This document shows, piece after piece, positions 20,701-32,417 of a stretch of 64,000 nt of DNA (positions are counted from its first letter, which is position 1; every line of letters starts with the position of its first letter). Under the pieces are notes generated by a model, which was given only the letters and a program-made list of their open reading frames with translations, was not told where the DNA came from and did no database searches. The DNA is from Malachius bipustulatus. Lineage: Eukaryota; Arthropoda; Insecta; Coleoptera; Melyridae. The position numbers and the translations under genes were made by a program. Location: the NCBI GenBank assembly GCA_910589415.1, contig OU342637.1, positions 24,341,162 through 24,405,161 of the forward strand. The letters are read 5' to 3'.

Positions 20701-23700
20701 AGGTTGTTCCAGAATATTTTAGAATGTTTGAGAATTTTCAAACATAAAACATGTTGAAGAATGTTCAAGAATGCTCAAAATTATACAAATGTAGAAAATA
20801 ATTGGAAATTGACTAAAAAACTTTTTATAGAATTTTCTAGGATGTTCCAGAATGTTCACAATGCCATACTTTGTGATAGAATGATGCAAAATGTTAAGGA
20901 ATGTGTTACTGAAAGGTTCTAGAATGTTTCAGAATGTTCAAGATTGTTCCGAAATGATTTTGAGTCTTTTAGAGAATTGTAAAGCTACCAGAATGTTTTG
21001 ATTTGTTCTAGAATATTTTAGAAAGTTCCAGAATGTTCTAAAATAGTTCTGGAATGTTTGAGAATGTCCATAATGCTGTAGAATGTTGTCTATAATCTTT
21101 TAGAATGTTCTAAATCTTCAAGAATATTCAAAAATTTCCTGGATAACAGGAATCCAGGCTTACAAGTAGATTTGTTTGGTCGGTCGATTTATTGGCAGAT
21201 TCCACTTTTTATAATTAGACTCTTCCGCTTGATCTTTTTAATCCATGGTGTATTATTGCTTTTTTTACGGGAAATTTGAAATTTTTGTGTAAGAATGAAA
21301 TATTATGGATTAAATATTTAATTCTTCTTTTTCAGACACAGACTCATCTTTATCTCACAATTACCAAATTAAAAGTATAACAATCAGTGTTTATTCTGGC
21401 ATAATGTTCTAGAATGGTCTGGAAAATGTTTTCTGACTACTAATAAATGTTCTAGAATGTTCCGGAATATTAAGAATGCCCCATAATGATCTAGAATGTT
21501 TGATAATAGCTGAGAATGTTCTGGGATGTACAATAATGTTCCAAGATATTCTAGAATGTTTTATAATGTTAATCTGAAATGTTTGTTGAAATGTTTTAGA
21601 AACCGGAAACTCTTCTGGAATGTTCCATTATGCTGCTGTGGCGGGGATAAGTTCCAGCTCAGAAAGATGTTCGTGTCAGTGAAAGAAAAGCTTCACAACT
21701 ACCACTAACAACCTACTTGAACATCTTGAATGATTCCCTTGAAGTGGACGTCGCTGAGAGCGGCCTTCTCGATCGCGGCGGCGGTTGGCGGTACCGGCAC
21801 CGGCACGTCGATAACCTTGGCCGTCAACGGTAAATTATCATTCGCCTGTCTCACGATCCTCGACTGCGGTTGTCCGCCGAGAAAGAGAACCTGGGCGTCG
21901 AGGCTGCCCGTCGCCGAGATCGTCTTCCTGAAATACTCGGTCCCGTTGATCTTTACCTGCACCAACGTCACGTTTCTGATCACCTGAAACATTTCAATCC
22001 ATGATTACCATTAATTTCACTGATCGAGCTTTTGCACGATCAATAAATTACCTCGATCAGATGATTGTAACCGTTATCCAGTTTGACGCCGCCCACTGTG
22101 TAAGACTCGGGCGTGCCGTTGAACTGGATGCGGGCGATCAGCTCGCCGACGTCCAGTTCGGCAGCGATGTACGTGTCTTCGGCCGAGTACTGAGAGCTGA
22201 GCGGCGAGCCCAAATAAAAGATCTGACCCTTCGACTGTCTCGTCCTGATGAACATGCTGATGTCGGCGATCGTCCTGACTGCTCTTCTGGCGTAATCGGT
22301 GACGTTCACCGTCACTAGGCTGTTTGTGATGTTCTCGTAACCGAAAGTCGCCGCCGTGTAATCTGAAAACAATCATTTTCACTCGACTCTCAGGTACCTG
22401 TACTTACAAAATCATACAATGAAGATGACTGAAACAAAGATAACTAACACAACTAAAATCTACTCACTGTACTGGCAGGTGTGTCCTAAATAGGGCCGCT
22501 CGCAAGTACAACTGAAATCCCTCCACATGTCCTTGCAGTGGCCGCCGGAATGGCACGGATTGGGGCTGCACTGCGGCTCCCTGATGCAGCCGACGTCGAT
22601 GTTCTGGAAATTCAGCCAGGTCGAGTTCTGCTCGGGCAGCACCCACTCGCCGTTGATCAAGATGTCCTCGGTGCATCCGACCAGGAACGGCTGCCCGTGC
22701 GTCAGCTTCCGCAGGTTGCTCGGTATCCCGCCGATGTAGGTCACCGGGAAGCTGGTCGACGACACGTTGTAGTTCTCGTTGAAGGTGATGGGATAAATCG
22801 TCTGTTCGTCGTTCGCCGACAGCACCAGATGAGTCGAATTGATCGCCACAAAGACCCTCTGCCAGTGGCTGTCGTTCAGGTGGGAACCAATGAAGACGCC
22901 CTCCCACTTGTTCAGGAGGCTCGAGTGCAGGTTCAGTCGGCCTTTCGACAACTCCAGGATGTAATAGGTCAGCCCCTTCCCGAGCGCCAGCAGCCCGTCT
23001 CCGAGCGTCGTCTTGAAACGGAACTGGATGTCGTATCCCTCGTCCCTCGAAGTGTTCACCGTGATGGACGAACTGCCGGACAGGGACATCGTCGTTACCT
23101 TCTCGCACACCTGCCCGTGGAACCCGTTCGAGCAGGAACAGTTGAACCGATGATCGATCTCGTTGACGAGGTACGGCTTGCAGGTGCCGTCGTTCTGGCA
23201 CGGGTTCTCCAGGCAGCCGATCAGCATTACGGAGCAATTCTTGCCGCCGTAGCTCGGGTCGCAGTCGCAGAAGTAGTTGGCGCGCCGGTCCATGCACTTG
23301 CCGTGCACGCACGGCGTGTACTTCTGGCACTCGTCGATGTCGACGTTGCAGAGGTCGCCCTCGTAGCCCTCCTCGCACTCGCAGATGAACCCGCCCACCT
23401 TGTCGATGCAGTTGCCATGGATGCAGGGCGAGCTCTCGCACTCGTTGATGTTCGTCTCGCAGTTCTCGCCAGTCACGCCCGGCACGCACATGCAATAATA
23501 CCTGAAATCGGTTGGTTATGTTCGATTCATTCAATCAAAAACATCCATCTTTGTATAAATACCCGGCAGCATTTTCATATCGAAACGGTCGTCCGAACAC
23601 CTCCGAAGTATGCTCGTAGCCGGAATCGAAAGCGTCGTTCTCGCTCAGGTAGAAAGTCTTGTTCGATTTTTCGTAGCAGGTCCCCGAATTCTGACACGGG

Positions 23701-26700
23701 TTCACCTCGCACTCGTTTATATCGATCTCGCAGTTCTTCCCTGAAAATTAACAATAAGCAAAAAAGACCCTTAAAGCGTCCACATGTAATGATAGAGGAA
23801 AAACGAACCCGTGTAACCAGGGAAACAGGTACACTCGTAATCCTTGACTTTATCGATGCAGGGGGCCCCGTTCTCGCAGTAATTATTCTCGCAATCGTCA
23901 ATGTTTGTCTCGCACTGGTTCCCGGTGTAGCCGGTATCAGTGCAGTCGCAGGTGTAATTGTTCAACCCGTCAATGCATTTTGCTTGATGCAGACAGGGCG
24001 ACGACTGGAACAAACGATTATTAAAAAATTACACTCCCCCCCCTTCGACTAAATCAGATAAAATGAAAAACTCACAGCGCAATCGTCAATGTTGATGTCG
24101 CACAGCCGACCCGTCATGCCCGGTTGACAGCTGCAGGTGAAGTTGTTGATTTCGTCGATGCAAGTGGACCCCGTGTAACAGGGCGCGGGGGCGCACTCGT
24201 CGATATCGATGGAGCAGTCTTTTCCCTCGTAGCCGGCCGGACAGATGCACCGGTAGTTGTTGACCTGGTTCTCGCAGGTCGCGCTGTTCTTGCACGGAAG
24301 GGAGAGACACTCGTCAAAGTCCAAATCGCACCTGTCGCCCGTGAATCCCGGGGTGCAGTAGCACCGGAAACTGCCCAGCGAGTTCACGCATACGCCCTCG
24401 TTGCATATGTCTTTCGTCGTCGCGCACTCGTCCACGTCGAATTCGCAATGCGGGCCTGGAGTTTCGATTTATTTTTTACAAGAAGAAAAAAGGGAACCGG
24501 AACCATAACCTTACCTTCGAAGCCGTCATGACAGAGACAGCTGAGTTGCTGCAGTTTGGGATTGTAGACGCAGCTGCTGTTATTGCTGCACGGTTCCCTG
24601 GCACACGGGTCGATTTCTCTTGATCCGGGAACGGCGGTGCAGATGTCTCCGTCGACGCACGTCATACCCGGGGGACACGGCTTGTTCAGGCAATCGTCGG
24701 TTTTCCGCTCGCAGTTCTCCCCCCCAAAACCGGGCGGGCATCGGCATTTATAGCTCTGGTTGTTCGGTTCGACGGTACAGGTCCCACCGTTCCGGCAAGG
24801 GTCGCTCTCACACAGATCGTAAACTCTCTCACAATACATTCCTGGAACAATCGATTGTTATTACGGAACATTAACAGTGAGGGAATCGATCTTACCGGTG
24901 AATCCGGATGGGCAAGAGCACTCGAATGATCCGTTCCGGGAAGTGCACCTCCCGTTGTTCTTGCACGGGTTGTTGATACAGGAGGCGTCCGTGCAGTTCG
25001 GGTAAATGCCCGGATGCTCGGGTTTGCATACGCAGCTGCCGGTCTCCAGGCAGTCTGCGTACGGGAGGCAGCTGTTCGCGTCACAGAACCGTCGAGAACC
25101 GATCTCGCAGAGCACCCCGCTGAAACCGGGCAGGCAGTAGCACTCGAAACCGCCGGGATGGTCGATGCAGGTGCCGTGGTTCAGACACGGTTGGGACGAA
25201 CATTCCGTGATGTTCTAATTACAAAAATTCGATGATTAAATAAATTTAATTCTCACAAATGTTGTATTGTTAAAAATATTGTATTGAAAAGGGGTTCACC
25301 CCGTTGACTTTGAATAAATAAATAAATAAATAAATAAACAAATAAATCGCTTACATATTGACAAGTCGATCCTCCGAATCCGGGCTGACACTGGCACATG
25401 AAAGAGCCGTAAGTATCGAAGCAGATTCCCCGGTTGAGGCACGGTTTCGCCAGACACTCGTTGATGTTGATCTCGCAGAAGCGTCCCGTGTAGCCGGTCC
25501 TATCGCAGTCGCAGGTGAAATTGTTGGTCTCGTCGTTACAGATGCCGCCGTTCCGGCACGGGTTCGACAGGCACTCGTCCAGGTTCAGCTCGCAGAGGGT
25601 CCCGCCGAAGCCCGGCTCGCAGACGCACTCGACCTCGCCGTCCCTGTTAACCTCGCAGGTCCCGCCGTTCTGACAGCGGCTCGTCTTGCAGCGCGGGTCG
25701 ATGCGGATCTCGTGCTCGCAGTCGGCGCCCGTGAAGCCGACCGGGCAGATGCAGGTGCGCGCGCCGGTCGGGTCCGAGATGCACTCGGCGCCGTTCTTGC
25801 ATGGTGACGGGGACTTCTCGCAGGGGTCGCCCTTGTCGATCTGGCAGTTGTTGCCCGTGTAGCGGGGCAGGCAGGTGCAGGTGTACTTGCTCTGGCCGTT
25901 GATGCAGGTGCCGTGACGCATGCACGGCTCCGTCAGGCAGTAGTCGAAGTGGGTTGAGTCTTCCCTCGGGACGCCTTTTGAAACAGTCATTTAGATTTTA
26001 GGGGATTTGTTTTTAGGTTATGTTGTCTGTTAATAAGCTTGATTAAACTACGATTATTTGGATTTGAACATAGAATAGCATTCCCTGTTACTAAAGGTCT
26101 CATTCTCATATAAAATGCTCACAATGATAGGCAATCATCATGCAAGAACAGCAAATTTTACGTCACCTATTTGAAAATAATGAAAATCCTGTCCTTTCGA
26201 TTAAAGCCTGTCAGAATACCATTAAATTAACCTCACGTTACTCATCATGATCACCATCAAGTCGAACGAGAGATACTCACAAGTGTTATCGGGGATGGGA
26301 CACGTCTCGAATCGAACGTTATAGTTGATGCTGATCAAGCTAGCATTGAAAACTAACGACGGTCCTTCAACGATGCATCCGTTAAACGATTGCCCGATCA
26401 CTAGGACGGCGTCTCCTTCGTTATGTCCTAGAGTGGTCAATAATTCGCTGTTATAGGTCGTATTTGCGATTACCTGGATTGAAGGGAGAATTTTAATTAA
26501 TTTAATTGAACGTTAATTATTGAACTGATTAGTTAGTACGGGTACCTTTGACGAACCGTCGACATCTATTGTCAAGTTTCCTTGGTATCTCAAGTAGACG
26601 GTGTGCCATCTGTTGTTCAAGTAATCGCCGATTATTTTCGTTTCATACTCTTGATCGTCAGTTTTAACGTAGAATATCACCCCCTCTTTTGTAACGGACA

Positions 26701-27057
26701 GCTTAATGGAATGTTTGTTCTGGTTTTGGGTAAATAACGAACCACCTGTGGAAGAATTAAACAAAAATTAGACACTTCAACTAATTTCAATGATCAAAAT
26801 GTCATCCTAATCAATGAAATTCTCCAGTTGCTATAACCGTTAATGATTTTGTGTAACCTTGGTTACCAAATATTAAAGCAATACTTACCGATGCACGTTT
26901 TGAAACTTAATCCTGTGGGTTTCCTTAACGAGACTGTTGTGTTTAATCGTATATAAGACGAACCGTTAAAATAAGCCTCGGATTGATCGGACGGTCCTAT
27001 GATTTGTCCAAGACAGAGAAGAGGGATGCCGAACAGTGCTAAAACAATTTTATGCAT
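17747..27057 (-). CDS. crb: Crumbs apical polarity protein, complete in 19 coding exons
   Basis: Single-pass apical membrane protein that organises epithelial polarity and junctions. Exons (minus): 26889-27057, 26546-26745, 26281-26473, 25355-25974, 24896-25214, 24515-24841, 24076-24455, 23809-24004, 23563-23740, 22468-23501, 22052-22362, 21717-21983, 20205-20398, 19433-20144, 19002-19354, 18758-18945, 18420-18695, 18030-18301, 17747-17974. All junctions are GT-AG and phases agree, giving 6,417 nt and 2,138 aa, close to the fly protein. Order: signal peptide; N-terminal laminin-G-like region (to about 187); some 20 EGF repeats (to about 1010); laminin-G; EGF; laminin-G (about 1206-1400); two EGF; laminin-G (about 1500-1715); eight EGF; transmembrane helix (about 2074-2100). 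The cytoplasmic tail has [12 protein letters not shown] (FERM-binding) and C-terminal ERLI (Par-6/Stardust PDZ ligand). Many EGFs carry the DxxEC calcium-binding form. The exon 8 donor (GTTCGT) is weak. Exons are much more GC-rich than introns. Confidence 0.97.
20590..21640. repeat. 10-bp repeat array reading as tandem heat-shock-element pentamers (crb intron 12)
   Basis: Degenerate repeats of TAGAATGTTC fill 20590-21140 and 21395-21640. The strongest runs are 21006-21038 (TTC..GAA..TTT..GAA..TTC..GAA..TTC, one mismatch in seven units), 20707-20739, 20917-20939, 20845-20857 (three perfect units) and 21450-21467 (TTCTAGAATGTTCCGGAA, four perfect units). Alternating nGAAn/nTTCn with 5-bp spacing is the definition of an HSF-binding element. 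Whether HSF binds is unknown; it may simply be a microsatellite-like repeat. Confidence 0.75.
25314..25346. repeat. (AAAT)n microsatellite in crb intron 4
   Basis: An uninterrupted AATA tetranucleotide run lies just downstream of the exon 4 donor. Confidence 0.9.
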
Positions 27058-28600
27058 TTATAATGAAGAAATTATGAATTAATTAGGCAACAAAAAGAGG
27101 TGACTACTTGAAGTTCATTTTCCGCTTATTTTCGCTTCCTCTAATAATTCCCAAGAGATGGGGCGTCACAATAATGAAAAGAAAATCAGCGTTAACAATA
27201 ACAAAAGGCAAGGTGGTTAAACTAGTCCATTACTCACCCAGACATATCAGACCAGTCTTCATCCTCCATAAAACCATTTTTCCTAGCTCTTGTCCTGTTT
27301 TGTACGGTTCTTCTCTCGGTCCGGGTGTCCAATTAGTGGCAGTAACACGAATTCGATTTTCTGATTAACATTATTAATGGAAATTTAATTTCCTAGATCA
27401 CATAAACAAAGTTGTCAGGTAGTTTTATTTTTTTTCCATTAGTTACGTTTACGTTACAGGTGTTATGGAGGATGATTGAGTTGAGTGAGGTGAGAGTGAG
27501 ATGGAGATGGAAGACACCAACACCACGAAACCATTAAGGAATTGCGAAAATGAATCATAACATTTTTCACGAATCGAATCGAATATCGAATAAATCGCGT
27601 CATGGCGTCAGCAGCATTGAATAAAGAAGAAATTTTTCTTCTTATTTCAATGGTCAGCAGTTACTATTCGATATGTCAAATGTCATTCATCATTCACTAG
27701 AACACAATGGCCGTGGAGGGAGTGAAAATATTATGTGGTGCGCAACTCCCCAGCAGCAGTCGGCGTCAGCGGGTCCCATTTTGCATTCCTACTGCGCATT
27801 ACGTCATGAGTAAGTAACAAAATGGCCTGCATTATTAAGTTTAGAATTTTATTATTGTTATTGAAGTTTTATTTGAGTATATACTGAGTGGAAAAATAAT
27901 TTTCTATGACAAGATTAAAATGTTAGTGACAACGCAAATTAAATTTTCTTCTTAATCAGGTATTGCGGAAATGAATCAAAACTTTTTTCACTTCTTGTCA
28001 CACACCGATCTTCTTAAACCGGATAAAAATGATGAATGTAAATTTTTCTAAATACATTCTTCTATTATAGCCTCTATTAAAAAAATTAAAACGGTTTGAT
28101 GTTTATTTTTCTAGAGTCGTAGAGAAAGTGCCGTCTTCTACTAGAGAATAATCGCTATTATTCACTTGGACGATGTCAGAAGCAGCAACGAGAAGACTTG
28201 TTATATCGTTAATCCATCAATTTACACAATTAAACATTGATTAAAGAGCATTAATAGAGTTTTATTTTATTTGAAGTCCTATTGCTCTCAAACTTAAACT
28301 GCAGTGTCATTCAAAATTTCTAATTATGCTTATAATGCCCGTTTTCGTTCCGGTACTTTTAAAAAATAAAAAATTGAATCCATTTCATTCAATAAGATGA
28401 TATAAGAGCGGAATTCCTGCAAGTGGGAGCCGCTAAATGTTTGTGAAATGGAAAAGGATCGACAATAATAAAATCTGGCAAAACAACTTTACTAATTAAG
28501 AATAAAGCTTACACTCAGAAGAGAAAATAAATTTATTATTGCATAAAATTAACACTAATTTTGTTTTTAATGGAAAATATTAACAATTTACAATCAAAAT
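27058..28600. promoter_or_regulatory. crumbs 5' flank and intergenic DNA
   Basis: This must contain the crumbs promoter and any non-coding 5' exon, but no splice donor or core promoter motif can be picked with confidence. GC content rises modestly around 27470-27530 and 27700-27790. No coding region was recognised. Confidence 0.35.
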
Positions 28601-28745
28601 TATTTTTTGATACTGACATTCGGAACATTTATACACTTTTGATAGCTCCTTGTGTTGCCTTTTATAGTGCCCATTTAAATCCTCTTTAAACTTAGTTTGA
28701 TAATTATAACAAGCAGATTCGGAACATTAGTATTTCTTCTCTTTC
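28601..28745 (-). pseudogene. Fossil zinc fingers past the stop codon of the gene at 28747
   Basis: On the minus strand, the frame after a TAA (near 28729) still reads CSESACYNYQTKFKEDLNGH, then YKRQHKELSKVYKCSECQYQ. That is one complete finger and the start of another. The ancestral protein was therefore longer, and nonsense or frameshift changes cut it. Confidence 0.75.
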
Positions 28746-28746
28746 A

Positions 28747-29559
28747 TTATAGTTTTTTAAAGATATATGCCACACTTGCACACTTCATTTCTTCTTTCTG
28801 CTTATGATCATAGATCAAAATGTTTTTATTGCGGTTGGTTTTTTTCCGAGTATCATATTTTTTCAGGTTGCATAAAATCTTATAATGTGTCATTAGATGA
28901 TTCTGAAAGTCATACTTAATTTTAGTTTCATAAGTGCACTGAACGCACTTGAACACTTTCTTGTGTTCAGTGTGATTAGAATTAAAATGACCAACCAAAC
29001 TGCTCTTCCATTTTGTTTGATACTGACATTCGGAACACTTGTACAATTTACAGTGTTCCGAGTGTTTACAGTAACTTGAATGATCGATCAAGTGGCTCTT
29101 CAATTTTGTTTCAAACAGACATCTCACACAGTCCACTGTCACCACAAATTGATGAATGTGCAAACGTTTAAAGTGGACATAAAAATCAGTTTTACAGTTG
29201 GTCTTGTAATCACAAAATGCACAAAAGTACTCTTCACCACAAGTAGTGTTCTTATTCATACTTTTTGAATCAATTTTATCATTCTTGCTGTTTATGAATA
29301 CTGTGTTGGATCCTGGTTTGTGTTCTTCAATATCCATTATTTCTTCTTTAATCTGTTCAAGCTCCTCTTTCACTATCATCACTGCTGCTGGATCATTTTC
29401 TTTAGTAAATAACAGTGGCTTTTGAAGTACCATGCCTGAATCGTCTGGTTCCAGTTTTATATTTACATTTACACCGTTCTTCAATGAGCCACTTTCCATC
29501 TTCATCTTGACAGGGTGATTCACCAATTCTCGGATCGGACTGATTGTTTTATGACTCAT
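28747..29559 (-). CDS. Short C2H2 zinc-finger protein, four fingers and degenerate tail
   Basis: 270-aa member of the local family, the only one on the minus strand. The start MSHKTISPIRELVNHPV is preceded by the family acceptor and 5' UTR (exon begins at 29594, ATTGGAGTTAAAGGGGAGAC). The N-terminal region (1-115) carries psi-K-x-E motifs IKLEP, VKEE and IKEE. Fingers: CAFCDYKTNCKTDFYVHFKRLH, CVRCLFETKLKSHLIDHSSYCKH (long H-H spacing), CSECQYQTKWKSSLVGHFNSNH and CVQCTYETKIKYDFQNHLMTH. The last 60 residues are frame-garbled finger sequence (a VCKCG remnant is visible in another frame), so the protein is a truncated version of a longer ancestor. Probably nuclear; activity is uncertain. Confidence 0.8.
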   Translation of the reverse strand: MSHKTISPIRELVNHPVKMKMESGSLKNGVNVNIKLEPDDSGMVLQKPLLFTKENDPAAVMIVKEELEQIKEEIMDIEEHKPGSNTVFINSKNDKIDSKSMNKNTTCGEEYFCAFCDYKTNCKTDFYVHFKRLHIHQFVVTVDCVRCLFETKLKSHLIDHSSYCKHSEHCKLYKCSECQYQTKWKSSLVGHFNSNHTEHKKVFKCVQCTYETKIKYDFQNHLMTHYKILCNLKKYDTRKKTNRNKNILIYDHKQKEEMKCASVAYIFKKL

Positions 29560-29789
29560 CCTAGTTATGATTATGTCTCCCCTTTAACTCCAATCTGTAA
29601 TGGAAACAAGAAAATAATATTTTTTGGTCATAAAAATTAGGGGCATATTAAAGAAACTATTTTTATTAATCCCAAAAGTGGGGAGCTTCTCTACTGAGAT
29701 GCTACAAATCCGGTCATGTAAGTTATTTTTTTCCTATTAAATTCATTGAAAAAATACGGAAAAATTGATAGAAAACTGCAGATAATTAA

Positions 29790-30222
29790 GAAATTTGGGT
29801 GAATATCTAGATGAGCGGCATGGGTATAGGGCGAAATGGCTTACACTATCGGATAGCTTGTGTCTCTAGGAGTATCAAGGTACCATTGAATTTTTGCGCC
29901 GGCAAGTAATAGTCGAGATATAAGGCCTTAAAGTTTCATCCTTGCCCTAATACGTGTATTCGAACATTATACGCGCGAACAGGCAGCTCGCTTATCCGTC
30001 GGACACACGACAATCGAGCGTTTCCTGTTCGAGCGCAATCATATGACGAATACACGTAGTAGGGCAAGGATGCGATACTTTAAGGCCTTATATCTCGACT
30101 ATTACTTGCCGGCGCAAAAATTCAATGGTACCTTGATACTCCCTAGAGACACGAGCTATCCGATAGTATAAGCCATTTCGCCCTATACCCATGCCGCTCA
30201 TCTAGATATTCACCGAAATTTG
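29790..30222. mobile_element. Hairpin element, second copy
   Basis: The element spans 29798..30214 (417 bp), with ends GGTGAATATCTAGATGAGCG and its inverse and target duplication GAAATTTG at 29790-29797 and 30215-30222. It is the same family as 12677..13090, but the unique centre (TGTCGTGTG... region) is in the opposite orientation. The open frame crossing its right arm is incidental. Confidence 0.93.
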
Positions 30223-30949
30223 TAGTGTCGTTGCCCGTTTGACTAGTTAAGACTTGATCTCCAGAGATATCCAGAAAATACACCCAAGGTTCTGATAAAA
30301 ATAAAAAATCTCCAATAATTCTATTGGTAGTTGGTACCTTTTGAGCAATGAAGGGGTTATAATGAGGCATCAAAAAAATTATCTTGGATTGGAACTGGAG
30401 TCAGAAGATTGATCAATGTTCCTGTTCCTGCATGGTTCCTGTCTTCCTGCATAAAATTTAATTGAGGCCCTTCTCCTGACCTGACACTTTCAGCCAATGA
30501 GATATCATATTAATAAGAAATTCAACAAATTCTTTTCTTTTATTTAAGGTCTTGAACTCTTGAAGGAATTTTGTGGTCAAGAAAATTAAATGGTGCTCTT
30601 ACTGCTCTTCAGTTAGGTCTCTCAGTTTTCTTGGTTTAGAATTGGAAATATTTAATTATCATTGTTCAGATAATGTGTGTTCATGTAAATGAGTTCAATT
30701 AATAAAATGAAAAATTTATCATTATTATTGAACTTTTAATTGTTAATATAAACAAACAATTAATAACAAAAAAATCACTTTATTCGAACCTTAACCTTAG
30801 ATTTGGATTCAGCATCAGCTGCAGCTGTTCAGCTGTTTATTTATCTGTCAATTGCCATTGTTTCTGAGTTTCTGAAATCGACAGAATTGTACTGACCTCT
30901 ACGTAATTTAAAGAGTACTGACGATTATTTAGGTGAAGGGCAGAAGGGA
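30223..30949. other. 5' flank of the minus-strand zinc-finger gene
   Basis: It should contain the promoter and first exon of the gene at 28747. A CTGAAGAGCA|GTAAGAG donor-like site (minus, near 30604) and TGACAG/TGTCAATTG motifs near 30845 are the only hints. No coding region was seen. Confidence 0.3.
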
Positions 30950-31801
30950 GAGCAGGGCAGAGCTGGCCATGTACTCGAGTACTTTACTCGTATTTTTGTT
31001 ACGAGTAAAAAAACTACTCGTAATTTTTTACTCACAAGTACTTTCCATCCAAAATACTTACTACTCGTACGGATAAGTACAATTACAACTACTCGAGAAA
31101 TTTTACTCGTGAAATACGGATATTTTTACGGATAGTAATGACGTCATGCCGTCAGCAGGGAACCGATCTAAAAACGAGTTCACCGTCCTGCGCAATTGCA
31201 CTGTCACTGTCACTAGTAATGCCGCATTTTATATTACATATTTTTATATAACATAATATCAAATATGCGCTAAGAAGTTATTAATTTCTTTACAATAAAA
31301 TTTCTTTCATTGAAAAAATTCTTTCAAATTCAAAGCATTTGAATTTATGTTGAAGATTAAATACTGCTTTTTCCCTTACCCCCCCCCCCCCCTAAATGAA
31401 AGCCTAACTTCGCCACTGGGTGCATCCGTGCATCGGGCGTTATGAAGCACTCTCGAACAGGGCGCCATTATCACAGGAGCCGGCACTGCTTAGATTAGAA
31501 TATGATACGATCTACGGAACGGATATACCTATGCCCTCACTCGTATTTAGCTATCACAAGCCTGACGTCATAGGCTGGTTTCGCCTTGGTATTTATTGGT
31601 ATCATGATGGATCATGCGCACTACACGAATAAAACTACTCGTACTTGTTACTCGTGTTTTCACGAGTATTACTCGTACTCGTCCACCTGTTTGTGCCAAA
31701 ATACTTACGAGTAAATACTTACGAGTACATTTTCCAAGTACTCGTACTCGAATTATTTACGAGTACTCTTTTCAGTACTCGTGCCCAGCTCTGGAGCAGG
31801 G
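30950..31801. mobile_element. hAT-type non-autonomous element (copy 2)
   Basis: The element spans 30958..31793, bounded by CAGAGCTGGCCATGTACTCG and ...ACTCGTGCCCAGCTCTG, with target duplication GAGCAGGG at 30950-30957 and 31794-31801. It lacks the nested hairpin element of copy 1 and therefore preserves the uninterrupted target TCCAAAATACTTACTACTCG. It has a unique insertion of about 300 bp (31225-31550) with a C14-15 homopolymer run. Confidence 0.93.
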
Positions 31802-32121
31802 AGACTCATAAACGTACAAAGTTTATGGAAATAGTTTTCCGAAAAAAAAAATACAAAAAATTGGCGAGCGGCTATCGGACAAAAATATATGGACAACATA
31901 TATTTTCCAGAGGAAATTGCCCTCTTATAAAATGGCCACCATAGAGGTGAGGAATTTGCTACTTCCGACGTTGCATCGATAGCGATAGTTGAATTAGGGA
32001 ATAGTAGAGAATAGTTTGTTTCTGGAAATCTTTGTTTTATTTTCCATTTTGTTGAGAATAGTGTATCTGTGCGTGTAGCACTATAGCCTTATAAGACTGT
32101 GAGTGAATCGTTGAAAGCCTG

Positions 32122-32417
32122 GAGGTCGTTTCTGTAAGAAGTACATAGGCGGTCTTTCAATGCTGCGTCAACTACGTGTAGGGGATGAAGGGGTGTTTAC
32201 GATACCTGTCGGCTACCGTAAATCAGTGGCGCGGAGCTCGAATGCACTGAAAGCTCTTAAATCAATGAGTGGTTGAGTGAAACTATTATTTTCGGTACGT
32301 CACTGACGGGAGTCGAGTGCTAGTAAACACGCCTGGTGGAGCGGGACCGCCTTAACAGGTACCGAATTCTATCTACCGCGCATTTTTACGACATGTACTT
32401 CTTACAGAAACGACCTC
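32122..32417. mobile_element. Miniature element with 25-bp inverted ends
   Basis: GAGGTCGTTTCTGTAAGAAG TACAT at 32122-32146 is perfectly mirrored at 32393-32417. The 246-bp centre has no open frame of note. No target duplication could be assigned with confidence. Confidence 0.75.

Noticed and set aside
22538..24052. 504-codon plus-strand open frame antisense to crumbs
   Set aside because: It covers three crumbs exons and two introns on the opposite strand and shows only the mirror of GC-rich EGF codons. It has no domain, so it is a by-product of codon bias.
30143..30373. 76-codon minus-strand open frame
   Set aside because: It spans the arm of the hairpin element and flanking non-coding DNA.
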